Below, piece after piece: positions 22,391 through 33,908 of a DNA stretch of 64,000 nt; position 1 is the first letter of the stretch, and every line of letters starts with the position of its first letter. The notes beneath the pieces were generated by a model, which was not told where the DNA came from, did no database searches, and was given only the letters and a program-made list of their open reading frames with translations. Position numbers and translations under genes: made by a program. Source of the DNA: Posidonia oceanica (taxonomy: Eukaryota > Streptophyta > Magnoliopsida > Alismatales > Posidoniaceae); assembly GCA_037176725.1 (NCBI GenBank), contig JAZBRS010000057.1, positions 88,433,501-88,497,500 on the forward strand, read 5' to 3'.

Positions 22391-24821
22391 TGTGACTATC
22401 TCGTCTCGACGACCAAGGCACACGTGGTCAGAGCTTGCACACACCGATCGACGTGAGGGGTCACGGAATGAGTGGGTGAATCCGAGGAAGGATGCTTGAC
22501 TCGAAAACACTGGAATAAGGGAAAATGACGAGAAAAACTGGGATAAAGAAGAAAAAGGGAGTCACCACCTAGTCTATTGAAAGTTGGAAAGACGAAGAAA
22601 ATCGGAAACGAAAAGTAGGGAAACGTGCGATGCAATTCAAAAGAAAATATGCAATCCGTCCCGAAATAATGCGACACAGGGTCATTGTGGTCCAGAGAAA
22701 GGGCAAAGACTCTTATTATGCATGGGAAAGGTGTTAGGCATCCCCACACGCCCGAGGAAGTCGGTCTTCTTAGGCCAATCCGCTCTTGTGTGGCAAATGT
22801 AGGCAAATCATGCCAAATAATGTATGCTCGAGGAGCAAGATGCAAAATGCCATGCCATGAGTTTGAAAATCATGTAGAAAACTGATACAAGTGGAATTAA
22901 AGTGAAAACATGCGTTTAAAACATGAATCTAATGCTCAGCAATGCTACCAGTGTTCTGAAGATGAACAAGGTACTTGCGCCAGTAGGACGCGCTGGGATC
23001 ATCTGCTTGGAATGCCTGCTCAATCATCGCACCAATAGTTTAAATAAACTCCAAGTAGTAAGCATCATTGTCCTATGCATGCAATTGTAAAACAAAGCTG
23101 CTTGGAAATCATGCAATGCAAATGAGAGCAAGTCGAGGAAAGGCATCAAAGCAAATGAATCATGAAATGATGCAAAAACCAGAAAACACAGCTCTACACA
23201 TTGCCTGTTCTGGATTTGGCTGTGCGCTTGTAAGTCGAGTTGGTTCAGGACACCAGATCAACGCGCTCAGAAGTCATGCTAGATCCGTGCGTCCGTTTTA
23301 GCCACTTACAAGTCGCACTCTAGGTTCTGCAGTCGCAGACAGAGCACGTCCTTGCTCAATTAACGATCAAGAAGAAGCAAACATCACAACAGGAGATCAG
23401 GGAAGCAAGAGTATGCGCTAGAGAACGTAGCAAGGTGAAAATCAAATGGAATGAATGCATGCAATGCCCTCCCCTCCTCTCTCGCGCGACGCCGAATAAG
23501 TTTGGGTTCGCCGACCGTGGAGACGGCCGAGAACCCATAAGACGTCATTGCAGCTTACAGTAGAGGTTGGGGAAGATAGAAGGGACCTTCGAGATGCTAT
23601 GCATGATGCTGAATTACAAAACAAAATGTCACCTGCCTCCCTTACACAGCGTCATCTCCGTCCGTCATGGGTTGGATGTTCGGCAGACCATGCGACCAAG
23701 GAGGGCGACGTTGCGTCATTGGAGAGTCGGGGGACGATGCAAGAGTGTAGGGATGAGGTCTGTTCGAGCTCACCAGCCACGGGCCGAGCATGAAACCTGG
23801 ATCCCATCCCAAATGCAGAATGCGTGCGGTGGAAAATAAAACATGCAGAGGAAAGCCGACGAGCAACTATGAAGCATCAACAGAACACGAGGCATCACAG
23901 GAGTCTACATTGTGTAGGAGTGCGGATGTTTACCTGTTCGTGAGGTCGACGCGTGCTCTGTCGATGCAGTGACTCGCGACGGAGGCGGCGTCGGTTGGTG
24001 GTGTCGGACGGACGCGAGGTGGCAGGCTGAACGCTGCGTGGGGGTGGTTGCCGGATGGTATGATCGGGACACTCTTCCTCAAGGTGGACAGTGGAGGAGG
24101 GGAATGGTCTCGGGCTAAGGGCGGCTCAGGCTGTGGGAAGGCTCGTCGGAATTGGGAATTCAGACGGGAGCGAGGCACAGGGGAGCAAGGGAGTTGGAGC
24201 TGGAAGGCAAGTTGGGCAACCGAAGGTTGAGAGGTAGAGAGTGGTCACTGTTTTATAGCTACGTACGTTGCATGGGCGTCGTTCGTTTGAAAACGAACTA
24301 AACCTGCGGTTTGGATGTTAGCAAGGGGGATGAGATGGGAATTAGAGTTGAGAAGGAGGGCATAATGGTCTGGATGTCATAAGATGTATGCCCAGATTCA
24401 TGAGGACCAATGGGAGGCCGAGATTCAGTGAGCCAAATGGTGGAATGGCTAAAGAAGCCTTTCTGATATTTTATCTGACACAGGGCATCGCACCAGCATT
24501 ACACGCCTGACCAGCGTGCCGCTTATCTACGACTTGAGTAGGCGCTAGCTGTTGCCGTCGTCTAGGAATGTCTATAGTGGACGCCATCTAGAGACGCTAA
24601 GACTATGTCAGAGGTCAGTGGTTGGATCCTGAGCCTTTTCCAAATTGCATGGGCCATCATTGAGCCTGGGCCTTGATGTGTATTGGATTTTTGTAGGTTT
24701 TAAGGTGTGAGGTGGCTTTCGGGATAGTTTGTTGGGTTTGAAGTGAGGTTAAGTCCGCCACAACCGAGCCTGCTCCTCTGAGGTGTCCACCAACGAGTAC
24801 CTACAAAACGAGGTGTCTACA
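22391..24821 (-). repeat. Tat-2 3' LTR
   Basis: On the minus strand it starts TGTAGACACCTCGTTTT at 24821 and ends near GATAGTCACA at 22391. It carries the conserved LTR block (22687-22780) and a TGGTGACTCC motif (22558-22567) where the other LTRs have TGGCGACTCC. The PPT abuts its start. It belongs to the same broad LTR group as those at 5670 and 35060. Confidence 0.8.
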
Positions 24822-24836
24822 GATGCCCCTCCCTGA
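24822..24836 (-). promoter_or_regulatory. Polypurine tract of Tat-2
   Basis: On the minus strand, TCAGGGAGGGGCATC lies immediately before TGTAGACACC; it is identical to the Tat-1 tract. Confidence 0.8.
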
Positions 24837-25559
24837 GCGAGATCAAGGGGACCGAGACTGCTGCTCAGGGTTGACATGACACCCCGCCTGAGTTAGAGTG
24901 GTGTAAGCAAAATGCAGATGCGAATGCCAATGCTGATGCTGATGTGAGTGCTCATGTGCGCTGAACTCTGCTGGGGAATGCATGCGGGTTCGCGCAATGC
25001 TACTACGGACGATGCTGATGATACTGGCGTCTAAGCGACAATGCTGGTGCTGTTGTTATGAATGCGATGCTGATTCTACTAAGGGTGCATGTAGATGCAT
25101 GATGTTGTGTGTGCGCTGAGCTTCATGCGGCTCTAAGCGGTGCTAGTGCAATGCATGCTGATGATAATGCTGATGTAAGGTTATATGATGCGTGCGATGC
25201 AGAGGAATGATGAGTTGACAGACTCATCGTCGAATAGTTTGGGTTATCAGCCCAAGGAGTTGATGGACTCGTCGCCTGATAGTTTGAGTTATCGGTCCAA
25301 AAGGAAAAGAAGCAATACCAAGGCAGTAAAAAAAGATGTATGATGGGTATGACGAGAGAAAGACTAGACAGTATGATGGGTGTTAGCTGCGTGGTTTGGG
25401 CTGCCAGCCCGAAGAAAGAGAAGTATGATACCAAGGCAACAAAAGATGCCCCTGGTATCGGGAAGATGATACCAGAGGCGAGCAAGACGTTCTTGGTACT
25501 GAGAAAAGGGCTAGACAGTATGACGGGTGTCGACTGAGCAGTTTGGGTTGCCAACTCGA
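24837..25559 (-). other. Tat-2 internal region next to PPT
   Basis: Non-coding, with an irregular GATGCTGATG-rich part (24915-25110) and the first hairpin-type units (25200-25560) in minus orientation. Confidence 0.5.
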
Positions 25560-25930
25560 AGAAAGAGAAGATGGTCCTTGTCCGCCCGGCACAAGGAACC
25601 AGAACAAGCAGGACTTCATCCGTCCGGTACAAAGTCAGGCGGAAGGATAACTTGTCCTCGTCCATCTGGCACGAGGAAATAAGCAGGTGGGACTCCATCC
25701 GTCTAGAGCAAAGTTGCGTAAAAGAATAGCTTGTCCTTGTCCGTCTGGTATGAGGAAACAAGCAGGCGGGACTTCGTTCGTCTAGTACGAAGTCGCACAA
25801 AAAGATAACTTGTCCTCGTTCGTTCGGTACGAAGTCGCGCAAAAAGATAACTTGTCCTCATCCGTCTGGTACAAGGAAACAAGCAGACGGGACTTCTGTC
25901 TATTCGGTACGAAGTCGCGCAAAAAGATAG
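25560..25930 (-). repeat. Tat-2 hairpin array, CCGTCTGGT-loop type
   Basis: About ten half-units of 35-45 bp in which two stems alternate around a related loop. Perfect examples are TCCTTGT/ACAAGGA (25575-25597), TCCTCGT/ACGAGGA (about 25655-25677) and GACTTCGT/ACGAAGTC (about 25771-25795). Other units are imperfect or hybrid. Confidence 0.75.
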
Positions 25931-26860
25931 AAGCTGGTAAGTTTCGGACTTACCGATCGGAAAGGAAAAGGTACAATATGATGAGTTTCGGACTCATCGA
26001 CCGAAGGAAGAGCAATGAATGATAAGTTTCGGATTTATCGACCGCAAAGGATAAGCTTCGGACTTATCGACCGCAAAAGGAAGAAAAAGTGATAAGTTTC
26101 GGACTTATCGATCGCAAAAGGAAGATGTGATAAGTTTCGGATTTATTGACCGGAAAGGATAAGTTTTGGACTTATCGACCGCAAAAGGAAGAAAAGTGAT
26201 AAGTTTCGGACTTATCGACTGCAAAAAGGAAGATGTGATAAGTTTCGGACTTATCGATCGGAAAGGATGAGTTTTGGACTTATCGACCGCAAAAGGAAGA
26301 AAAGTAATAAGTTTTGGACTTATCGATCGGAAAGGATAAGTTTTGGATTTATTGGTCGCAAAAGGAAGAAAAATGATAAGTTTCGGACTTATCGACTACA
26401 AAACGGAAGATGTGATAAGTTTCGGATTTATCGATCGGAAAGGATGAGTTTTGGACTTATCGACCGCAAAAGGAAGAAAAGTAATAAGTTTTGGACTTAT
26501 CGACCGCAAAAGGAAGAAAAAGTGATAAGTTTCGGACTTATCGACCGCAAAAGGAAGAAAAAGTGATAAGTTTCGGACTTATCGACTGCAAAAAGAAGAT
26601 GTAATAAGTTTCAGACTTATCGACCGGAAAGGATAAGTTTCGGACTTATCGACCGCAAAAGGAAGAAAAGTGATAAGTTTCAAACTTATCGACCGCAAAA
26701 GGAAGAAAAAGTGATAAGTTTCGAACTTATCGACCGGAAAGGATAAGTTTCGGACTTATTGACCGCAAAAGGATAAGAAAAGTAATAAGTTTTGGACTTA
26801 TCGGCTGCAAAAGGATAAGCTGGATATGATAAGTTTCTGACTTATTGACCACGAAGATAA
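25931..26860 (-). repeat. Tat-2 hairpin array, GATAAGT type
   Basis: More than 20 tandem units of about 25-42 bp with the core GATAAGTTTCGGACTTATC, a 7-bp inverted repeat around TTCGG. They are separated by GACCGCAAAAGGAAGAAAA or GACCGGAAAG spacers. The array is continuous, and most units keep the inverted repeat. The open frames across it are by-products of the repeats. Confidence 0.85.
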
Positions 26861-26960
26861 CGGGAGTACCAAGACCTGGGGGCATGGCAGAGGTCCGTAG
26901 ACGGTCCCACGACAGTTAGGGGTGTCAGCCCGGAGGAAAGGATCTGGACAGAAAGCGTCA

Positions 26961-28960
26961 GCCTGGTGCCCTGCAACTACATCACCTCGAGGGGCAAGCT
27001 GTGGCTCCTACTGATAGGGGCGTGTATGTAATTATGCCCAAACTGCAGGGGTGTTGTCGCAATTTACGTAGCTACCGGAGTTCCATGCTCCTGCTGTGTC
27101 GTGCTCCAAAGGATGCATCAGGCTGAGGGGCTCTGCGGTTATGTCAGTAGTTGTGTAGAGCGTTGCAGGGATCATTCCATAGTTTCACGGAAAGGTAGGG
27201 GCATCGATGCAAATTTTCCAATCATGAGGCTCGGTGATGTTGCCTGGCTTGGGGACAACTGATGGATGCTGTAATTGAGTCCTTCGTCTGGAGGTCACTT
27301 CTAGTGGTTTTGATAGCAATCTGAGGGGACTCTAATATTCTGAGAAACTATAGGGGTTTTTCTGCAATTTTCCCTATGCTGCGACCTCCGTCGACTATTT
27401 CTGATTTTTATAGCTGGGTACAGTCAGATGATGCCCTCCTCATAGTTCCAAGGGGCTATGCTGAGATTTTGTCCGAGATCGGGGTAGATCTGATGCTTCT
27501 GTAAAAACTAGGGGCCTGTTTGCAGTTTACAGAAATGTGTTGTTACCTTGCAAGTTCCGCCACTCTGCTGCTCCTTCTTGGGATATTTATGGTTGATGAT
27601 GCTGAGCATGGCTAGGACTTTGTTAATTGTCAGAAGCAATTTTGGCACTTTTTGAAGGACCTGTGTGCAGTATCACAGAACTGTGGGGGTGCTGATGTAA
27701 TTTCCCTGATCTGGAGAGTTCTCCGGTTATATTCATGATCTTTGAGACCTGATTTGCAATTTTGCCTGTGAGAGGACCTGGATGTCATATTGCAAAAGTT
27801 TAGGGACCCTACTGCAGCTTTACTAGGTGATTTGCATTTCAAATCCTGTGCAGGTGAAAATTGCCATCCAGACATGTTGGAGAGGCTTTTTAAAACCCGT
27901 GGGTCCCACCAATTCCAACTGGCTCTTGTTTTTTTCATTTCTTATTTGATTTCTTTGCAAACTTTATACAGTATAGTTATACTTCAAAACAATGCCGAAT
28001 GCCTTCTATATATATATTATTATTTTATTTTTTTACTTAGCCAACGCAGGCCTCTCTCTCCTTCTTCTCTCATTTCCGTTTGCCACCTGACTCTTCATCT
28101 TCCTCTGCATCCCTTCTCCTCCATCTCCGGCGGCGTGATTCGGGCTCGGCCGTGTCAAGGAGGCAGCGGCGTCGTGCGACGGAGCGGTGTGGCTAGGTGC
28201 GGCGTGCGTGGAAGGGCGCAACGAGCTTCCCCGGTGATCGCCACAATGGTAAGTCGGCTGCTTCTTGCCCTCGCCCATTTTCCCTCTTTTTGTTTCCGTG
28301 CTTCTTGTCTTCCTCTCCCACTCGCGTGCTCCGGCATGGACGGTCGTCGGCGGCGAAGGTGGTACCGGCGGCGGCATAGCACAGGGCATTGCCTCGGCCG
28401 AGGCCGCAGGAGAGGGTGAAGGGCGTGACGCGAGTGCGTCGCCCCTGTCCGGGCGATAATGGCGTCGGCTGGCAGTGGAGGTCGGCCTGGGTGCCGATGG
28501 CCTCGGCCCTCTGTTTTTTTTCTTCTTTGCCAAATGCCTGATGAACACCTGACCCGCAGTGAATGAGTCTGTTCCTCTTTTCTTTACTGCCCAAATTGCA
28601 TTTGATTTAGCTCTGTAATATTTTGCCACTTGGTTCTTCTTTTGTTATGCCATGTTCTGTTATTGAGATACCTGTTACATGTGGACGCTTGCCACTACAT
28701 ATGTACTGTTGCTGGTTCTCTATGCAATGCTGCTCACAATAGTTCTACATGTTTGCCAAGTTTTTGCATTTTCTGTGAAGTTTCTGTAATTTAGGGGATG
28801 CTTTTGCAATTTCTGCAAAGTTTTTATAAAGTCCCGCTCCCCTTTGATGGCAGCATAAACTGATTCCTTGCTTTGATTCTGCATGATTTTTTTGTGTATT
28901 GCCTGATTGATCAATGGTTTGGAGATGTATCGATCCGAGTTGCTACCAACATAATCCAAA
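26961..28960. other. Unidentified LTR-like sequence
   Basis: 27000-27850 shows degenerate repeats of phrases such as 'GGGGcCTGTtTGCAgTTT' and 'GGACCTGgaTGtcAT', similar in style to the LTR repeats at 31.4-32.7 kb. At 28005-28040 there is an AT-only stretch with TATA motifs, then a CT-rich leader-like stretch and a GC-rich part (28130-28500). It looks like the promoter half of another retroelement LTR. No protein recognised. Confidence 0.4.
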
Positions 28961-29586
28961 AGCTCGAATAAATTAAAACATAAATAATTGTTACATATAC
29001 AATTATCTACGGGCTAAACAACAAAAATCTGTGCCAGAAACATGTAGTGGACAGTTACGTGACTCCAACTATATACACTATGATCCAAAACCAGTTAATC
29101 ATCTGCATCTGCAACTAAAATCACAATAAAATACACGTGAGTGACCAGAAATTACCACCTAGTACACACCTCGCAAAAATCACGAGAAAAACTGGCATAA
29201 AACCACAATACGGCGTAAACCAGTCAAAAGCCCCAAATCCGGGTCAACATAATCATTTTATAATAATAAAACATATTTCCCAAAGTCCAATAAGTTAAAA
29301 CAGGGAAAACAAATGCAAAACAACTCTCATTGATCTCAAAGCTTGGCCCACCGGCCTAAAACTCAACAGAAACCACAATACCGCAAAAAGGCGGGAAAAC
29401 TCTAGGCCAAATACGGCAAAAACTCAGCAAAAGGCATTAAGCCACAAAACAGGCAAAACTTTAGGCCCAATATGGCCAGAAACTACAAGTCACAGTCCCA
29501 TGGGCACAAAAAAAACTACAACTAGTCGCGTTGCCTGAAGTCAAACAACCGATCTGGCCTCAAGCAGTAGTCAATGACTCATCCAT
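28961..29586. other. Unassigned spacer before the Tat-3 LTR
   Basis: A-rich sequence with many CACAAA and ACCACAA phrases. No gene and no clear element end recognised. Confidence 0.35.
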
Positions 29587-29664
29587 TGTAGACATCTCAT
29601 TTTGACCCCTGCATTAATGGCTCTTCTCTGGTGGACTTAAACCTAGAAAACCACAACCAAAATC

Positions 29665-29990
29665 CTAAACCCTAAACCCCAAACCGTTCTTCCCCTTTTC
29701 TCTTTCAATCAAACCCAACGAAACACTACAAAGCTCACACAGGCCCATTAAATCCAATCAAAACCCACTCCCATCTAAACCCTAGGTTCCTACACATCTA
29801 AACCCTAGAAATCCCAACCTAGAAATCCTAGGTTAAACCACACAAAAACCCTAGAAAATCCTAGGTTAAACCACACAAAAATCCTAAAAAACCCTAGGTT
29901 AAACCACACATCCAAACCCTAGTATCCTACACTTTTAAACCCTAAAAATCCTAAAAATCCCAAACCCTAGGATCCTACACTTTAAAACCT
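29665..29990 (+). repeat. Telomere-like AAACCCTA motif cluster in LTR
   Basis: Many AAACCCTA/CCTAGGTT motifs lie among ACACAAAA spacers near the LTR start. They are not a true telomere array (irregular spacing, mutated units). The Tat-5 LTR has the mirror counterpart at 62190-62400. Confidence 0.75.
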
Positions 29991-30008
29991 AGAAAACCCT
30001 AGGTCACT

Positions 30009-30260
30009 AACACTTTCCTTCTTTTTTTCCCTTTAACCCTTTTTCTTCCCCTTCTTTTTCTTTTTTCTTTTCTTCATTTTTTTTCCTTTCCTTCTTTCTT
30101 CTTCTTCTATTCCTTTTTTTCTCTTCTTATTTCCCCACTAACAGTCCAAGTCCACCAGCCTAATTTCCCTTGCTTCCCTTCTTTCCCCTTTTCTTCCCTT
30201 TCTTTCCCCTCTCCTCCTCTTTCTTTTTTTCTCCTTTTTTCTTCTTCTCACGACCCAAGC
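30009..30260 (+). repeat. Polypyrimidine tract in Tat-3 LTR
   Basis: About 250 bp of almost pure C/T, broken by a short mixed stretch near 30130-30170. The Tat-5 LTR has the equivalent at 61895-62165. Confidence 0.8.
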
Positions 30261-31399
30261 CCACCAGCCTCCCTTTTCTTTTTTTCTTTCTTTCTTTTTT
30301 CTCCTTTTTTCCTCTCAGCCCAGCCAGCCCATGACACCCTTCCTCCTTTTTTCTCTCCTCTTCTTCTCTTCTTCCCCACGATCTTCTTCCTTCTCCATAG
30401 CCACCCACCACTCACAACTGCCACGACCTGCCTCCTCCTTCTTTCTCCTCGGCACACACCCACGACCTCCCTCCTTCTTCTTTCTTTGGAACCGACTCCA
30501 CAAACCCACGACCACCACCACTTCCTGTGACCAAATTCACCCACAGCAAAAGCCTCCGAACTCCCACAGAACTGCACAACCCCACCCCCCCCAAAAGACA
30601 TTTGGGCTCACACACTCACCACACAGACACACAGAGAGATGAGAGAATTCACTCACAACCTCACAGCAATCCTAGAACCCAAACACACTCACCCTTTCCA
30701 CACACTCCTCACGGACTGAGACACACACACACACTCTCCAAAGCAAACAGAGCCCTCAATTCTCCCTGTCTCCGCCTTCCCCAGCACTCTAGAAACCCAC
30801 CTGCAAGGACCAACAACTGGTGAGAGCACAGAGACAGGAAAAAAACCTAGAAAAATTTACAGAGACCCATTCTTTGAAACTCGAAATTGAGGGCTGAGCT
30901 CGAGCTTGGACCCCTCCCTGAGCCTCTCTGTATCTCTGGTGACTCGCTCCGGTCTCGCCTGCAGCGCTCCGCCGCCTCTGGAGCCTCCTCCATCAACAGC
31001 ACTGCCGGTCGGTCGAGTTTGAGGTCGGCAGACCTCCTCGCGCATCTCCCCAGGTAGTCAACTCCTCCCCGAGCTCCGCCTTACTCTCCTCTTGCTTCCC
31101 GATCCGTTTTTTTTGCATTTCAAATCGTCCATCGCTTGTTTGACCTTGCCGGACTTCACCTTCGTCTCCGACGCCGGCCCAGAGTTGCCGTCGCTTGTCG
31201 CTGCACCATAGTCCACCGTCGACCCTCCAGAGTGCTCCCGGACCTCTGCCGGACGCCACCAGACCTCCCCGAGCGCTGCCCATGCCCCACCGCCACCTGC
31301 ATCGCCGCTGCAATGCCGGACCTCTTGCCGGCGGCCCACGTCACTGTAGCATTAGGTTTTATAAAGTTTTAATTTTAAGTTTCGTTTGATATTGAAATA

Positions 31400-32770
31400 A
31401 AGTCCTATAGTTTATTTTCTTCTCATTTTAGTCCAGTGCTTGATTGAAAATCATTTAATTTTGTTTTAAAACTTTACTGCATTGCATTTTAGTCCAGAAT
31501 TTAAGTTTTATTACACATCAGTCCTCCATGCATTCATTTAAATCATTTAATTTTGTTTTAAATCATACTACATTGCATTTTAGTCCAACATTTAAGTTTA
31601 ATTGCATATAAGTCCTTCATGCATTTATTCATTCATTTAAATAACATTTTTTAATCATACTGTATTGCATTTTAGTCCTGTGATTTATTTTATTTGCATT
31701 TAAGTCTAATTTACAATCATTCATTCATTTAATTTTTGTTTAAAACCATATTGCATTACAGAAAAGCCCAGTAACTTAATTTTATTGCATTTAAGTCCTC
31801 AGAGTATACATCCATTCATTTAACTTCTGTTTAAAACCATATTGCATTACAGAAAAGCCCAGAAACTTATTTTAATTACATTTCAGTCCTGTTTGCTTTA
31901 AATCATTCATTTAAATCATATTTTTTATCTTATTGCATTGCATTTTAATCCAGTAATTTGTTTTAATTGCATTTTAGTCCAGCAGGCTTTAAACCATTCA
32001 TTTAAATAACATTTTTTAATCTTATTGCATTGTATTTAAGTCCTGTAAGATATTTTTATTGCATTTTAGTATAATTTACATCCATCAGTCATTTCAATGC
32101 ATGTTTTAAATTATATTACATTGCTGAAAAGTCCTATGATCATGTTTATTTGCAGTTAAGTCCTATTTGCATTCAAAACATCCTCTAAGTTGCATTTTTA
32201 ACCATGTTGCATAATAATAATGTCCTATAGTTTTCAAAATTAGATTTTAGTCCTTATTTTAACTGTTACTTGTTTGCATGCCTGTTTAACTTTGCATTTT
32301 AAACCCTACATATTTTCAAAATTGCATATAGGTCCTTATGCTTGCTTTCTGCATGTTTGCATCTTGCTTTGCATTTAAAACCCAACAGTTAGGTCTAATT
32401 GCATGTTAGTCCTAAAATTCAACTGTGGTGTGCTTGCATATTTCTTTTGCTTTGCATTTAGGTCCAACATGTTTTCAAAACTGCATATAGGTCCATTTCT
32501 TGCATGATTGCCTACATACCTTTTAATTAATGTTGCATTTACCCCTTGCTGGCCCCATACATTGTTGCATTAATGTTTTAGCATGCATTTGCCTTGTTGC
32601 CTTGTATTTTGCCACGTCATTGCATATAGGCCCTTGTAGTTGTTTTAATTGCATTTAGGTCCCTACCTTTTGCATTTTTGCATGCATAGCATCCTCATGC
32701 TATTGCATATAGCACCCTTGCATTCTTTTGAGCACTTTTAGCCTCATTGCATGTAGGACACCCTGCATTG
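31400..32770 (+). repeat. Degenerate TTGCATTTTAGTCC repeats in LTR
   Basis: The phrases TTGCATTTTAGTCC, TTAGGTCC and ATTCATTTAAATcAT recur roughly every 80-110 bp. The minus-strand copy is at about 59600-60730 in the Tat-5 LTR. Confidence 0.75.
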
Positions 32771-33890
32771 CACACATTAGGAGTATTTTGCACTTAGACC
32801 CCCATTTTGACCACATTTTCTGGCCTTTGAGGCATCTGGCTTAATTTCTGAATAACTTTTGATCGGACCGTTGGATCTTCATGATTTAATTTTCCAAGTC
32901 TTCCTGGTTGAATGATATTTCATTCTAACCAAAGTTATTTCAGATAAGGTATCAGATCCTCAAGTTATGCCCACCTGAACGATTGCATATCACTTATTGC
33001 CTCGTAATTTGCATCGCATGCATTGTTTTCTCGATATGTCTTCTCGAGCACATAGATCAGGCTTTATCATCCCTGTTTTGCTTCCCTTTGCTTGTCGCAC
33101 TCTTGCATTGCATGATTTTCTACTTTTGCTTTGTTTCCCCATTTCTTGTCGCTATCCGCATTGCATAATTTTACCCGATGTTTTGTTTCTCGCTTGCATT
33201 GCATGGTTTTCTGCTTCTGCTTTATTTCCCCTTTGCGTGTCGCTATCTGCATTACGTGGTTTTACCCGATGTTTTGTTTCTCACTTGCGTTGCATTTAGA
33301 ACAGTGATGCTTACTGTCTGGAGTTCTCACGAACCAGGGTATGCCCCATTTGGAACATTGACAGCGCTGCTGAGCACATAGGTTGCACGTTTAATTTCCA
33401 TCACACATTATGACACCGTGAGCACACATTTAAGCATGTAATTAAGGCATGCATGGCATTTAGGCATTCAAGGCATGTTTAGAGCATTTATAGCATGGCA
33501 TAGCATTCCTCGCCCCTTGGGCACACAGTTAAGGCAAGCATTGTCGATATCCTGCACATGTGAGCGAGATTAGCCTAGAAAGACCGATTTCGGGCGTATT
33601 GGGGCTGCCTAACACATTCCCTGTGCGTAACAGGAGTCCTTACCCTTTCTCTGGTCTGTATTGACCATCTTGCCCTTGTCCTTGGCACGAGTCATTCATT
33701 TTGCATAGCATTGGATCCATTTGCATGTTTTCATGCATTTCCTTGATTTTCCTCGTCTCCCGACTTAATAGACTAGGTGGCGACTCCGTATTTGCTTTAT
33801 CTTTGTTTCTCTTCACGTCGCACTTATAGTAACCTCTCTCCCTCGGGCCCTCATCGGTTCGAATCTGTTGAGACGGTGGGATCACTACAG

Positions 33891-33908
33891 TGGCGACTCT
33901 GCTAGGGA
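33891..33908 (+). promoter_or_regulatory. Primer-binding site of Tat-3 (tRNA-Arg type)
   Basis: TGGCGACTCTGCTAGGGA follows the LTR end by one base. This is the motif used by Ogre/Tat elements that prime with tRNA-Arg. Confidence 0.85.

Larger units (their letters stand above)
22391..26960 (-). mobile_element. Tat-2: 3' end of a minus-strand Tat element
   Basis: LTR, PPT and 2.1 kb of internal 3' region with hairpin arrays are present. The segment at about 26880-26940 (AGACGGTCCCrCGACAGTT) is the reverse complement of 4330-4385 in Tat-1, which shows homology and orientation. Gag and the 5' end are missing; the element stops around 26960. Confidence 0.75.
29587..33889 (+). repeat. Tat-3 5' LTR (4.3 kb)
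   Basis: It starts TGTAGACATCTCATTTTGACC and ends ATCACTACA, one base before the PBS. In order it contains AAACCCTA-rich sequence (29665-29990), a polypyrimidine tract (30009-30260), a GC-rich part (30850-31340), a degenerate GCATTTTAGTCC repeat (31400-32770), the conserved block (33573-33657) and TGGCGACTCC at 33778. The minus-strand LTR at 58556-62483 has the same order. Confidence 0.85.

Noticed and set aside
25123..25842. 239-residue minus-strand frame
   Set aside because: Runs through the non-coding Tat-2 hairpin arrays; repeats of a non-coding unit, not a gene.
26267..26566. 99-residue frame with repeated SFGLIDRK units
   Set aside because: By-product of the 25-42 bp hairpin tandem array; other units shift frame and there is no start context or conservation.
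27790..28419. 209-residue plus-strand frame and overlapping minus-strand frames
   Set aside because: Lies in LTR-like sequence; overlapping open frames on both strands follow from the GC-rich block, with no domain recognised.
29665..29990. True interstitial telomere
   Set aside because: Units are irregular and interspersed with ACACAAAA, and the cluster sits at the same place in a second LTR, so it is part of the LTR.
30160..30642. Lys/Glu-rich minus-strand frames of 83-117 residues
   Set aside because: Antisense translation of the LTR polypyrimidine tract.
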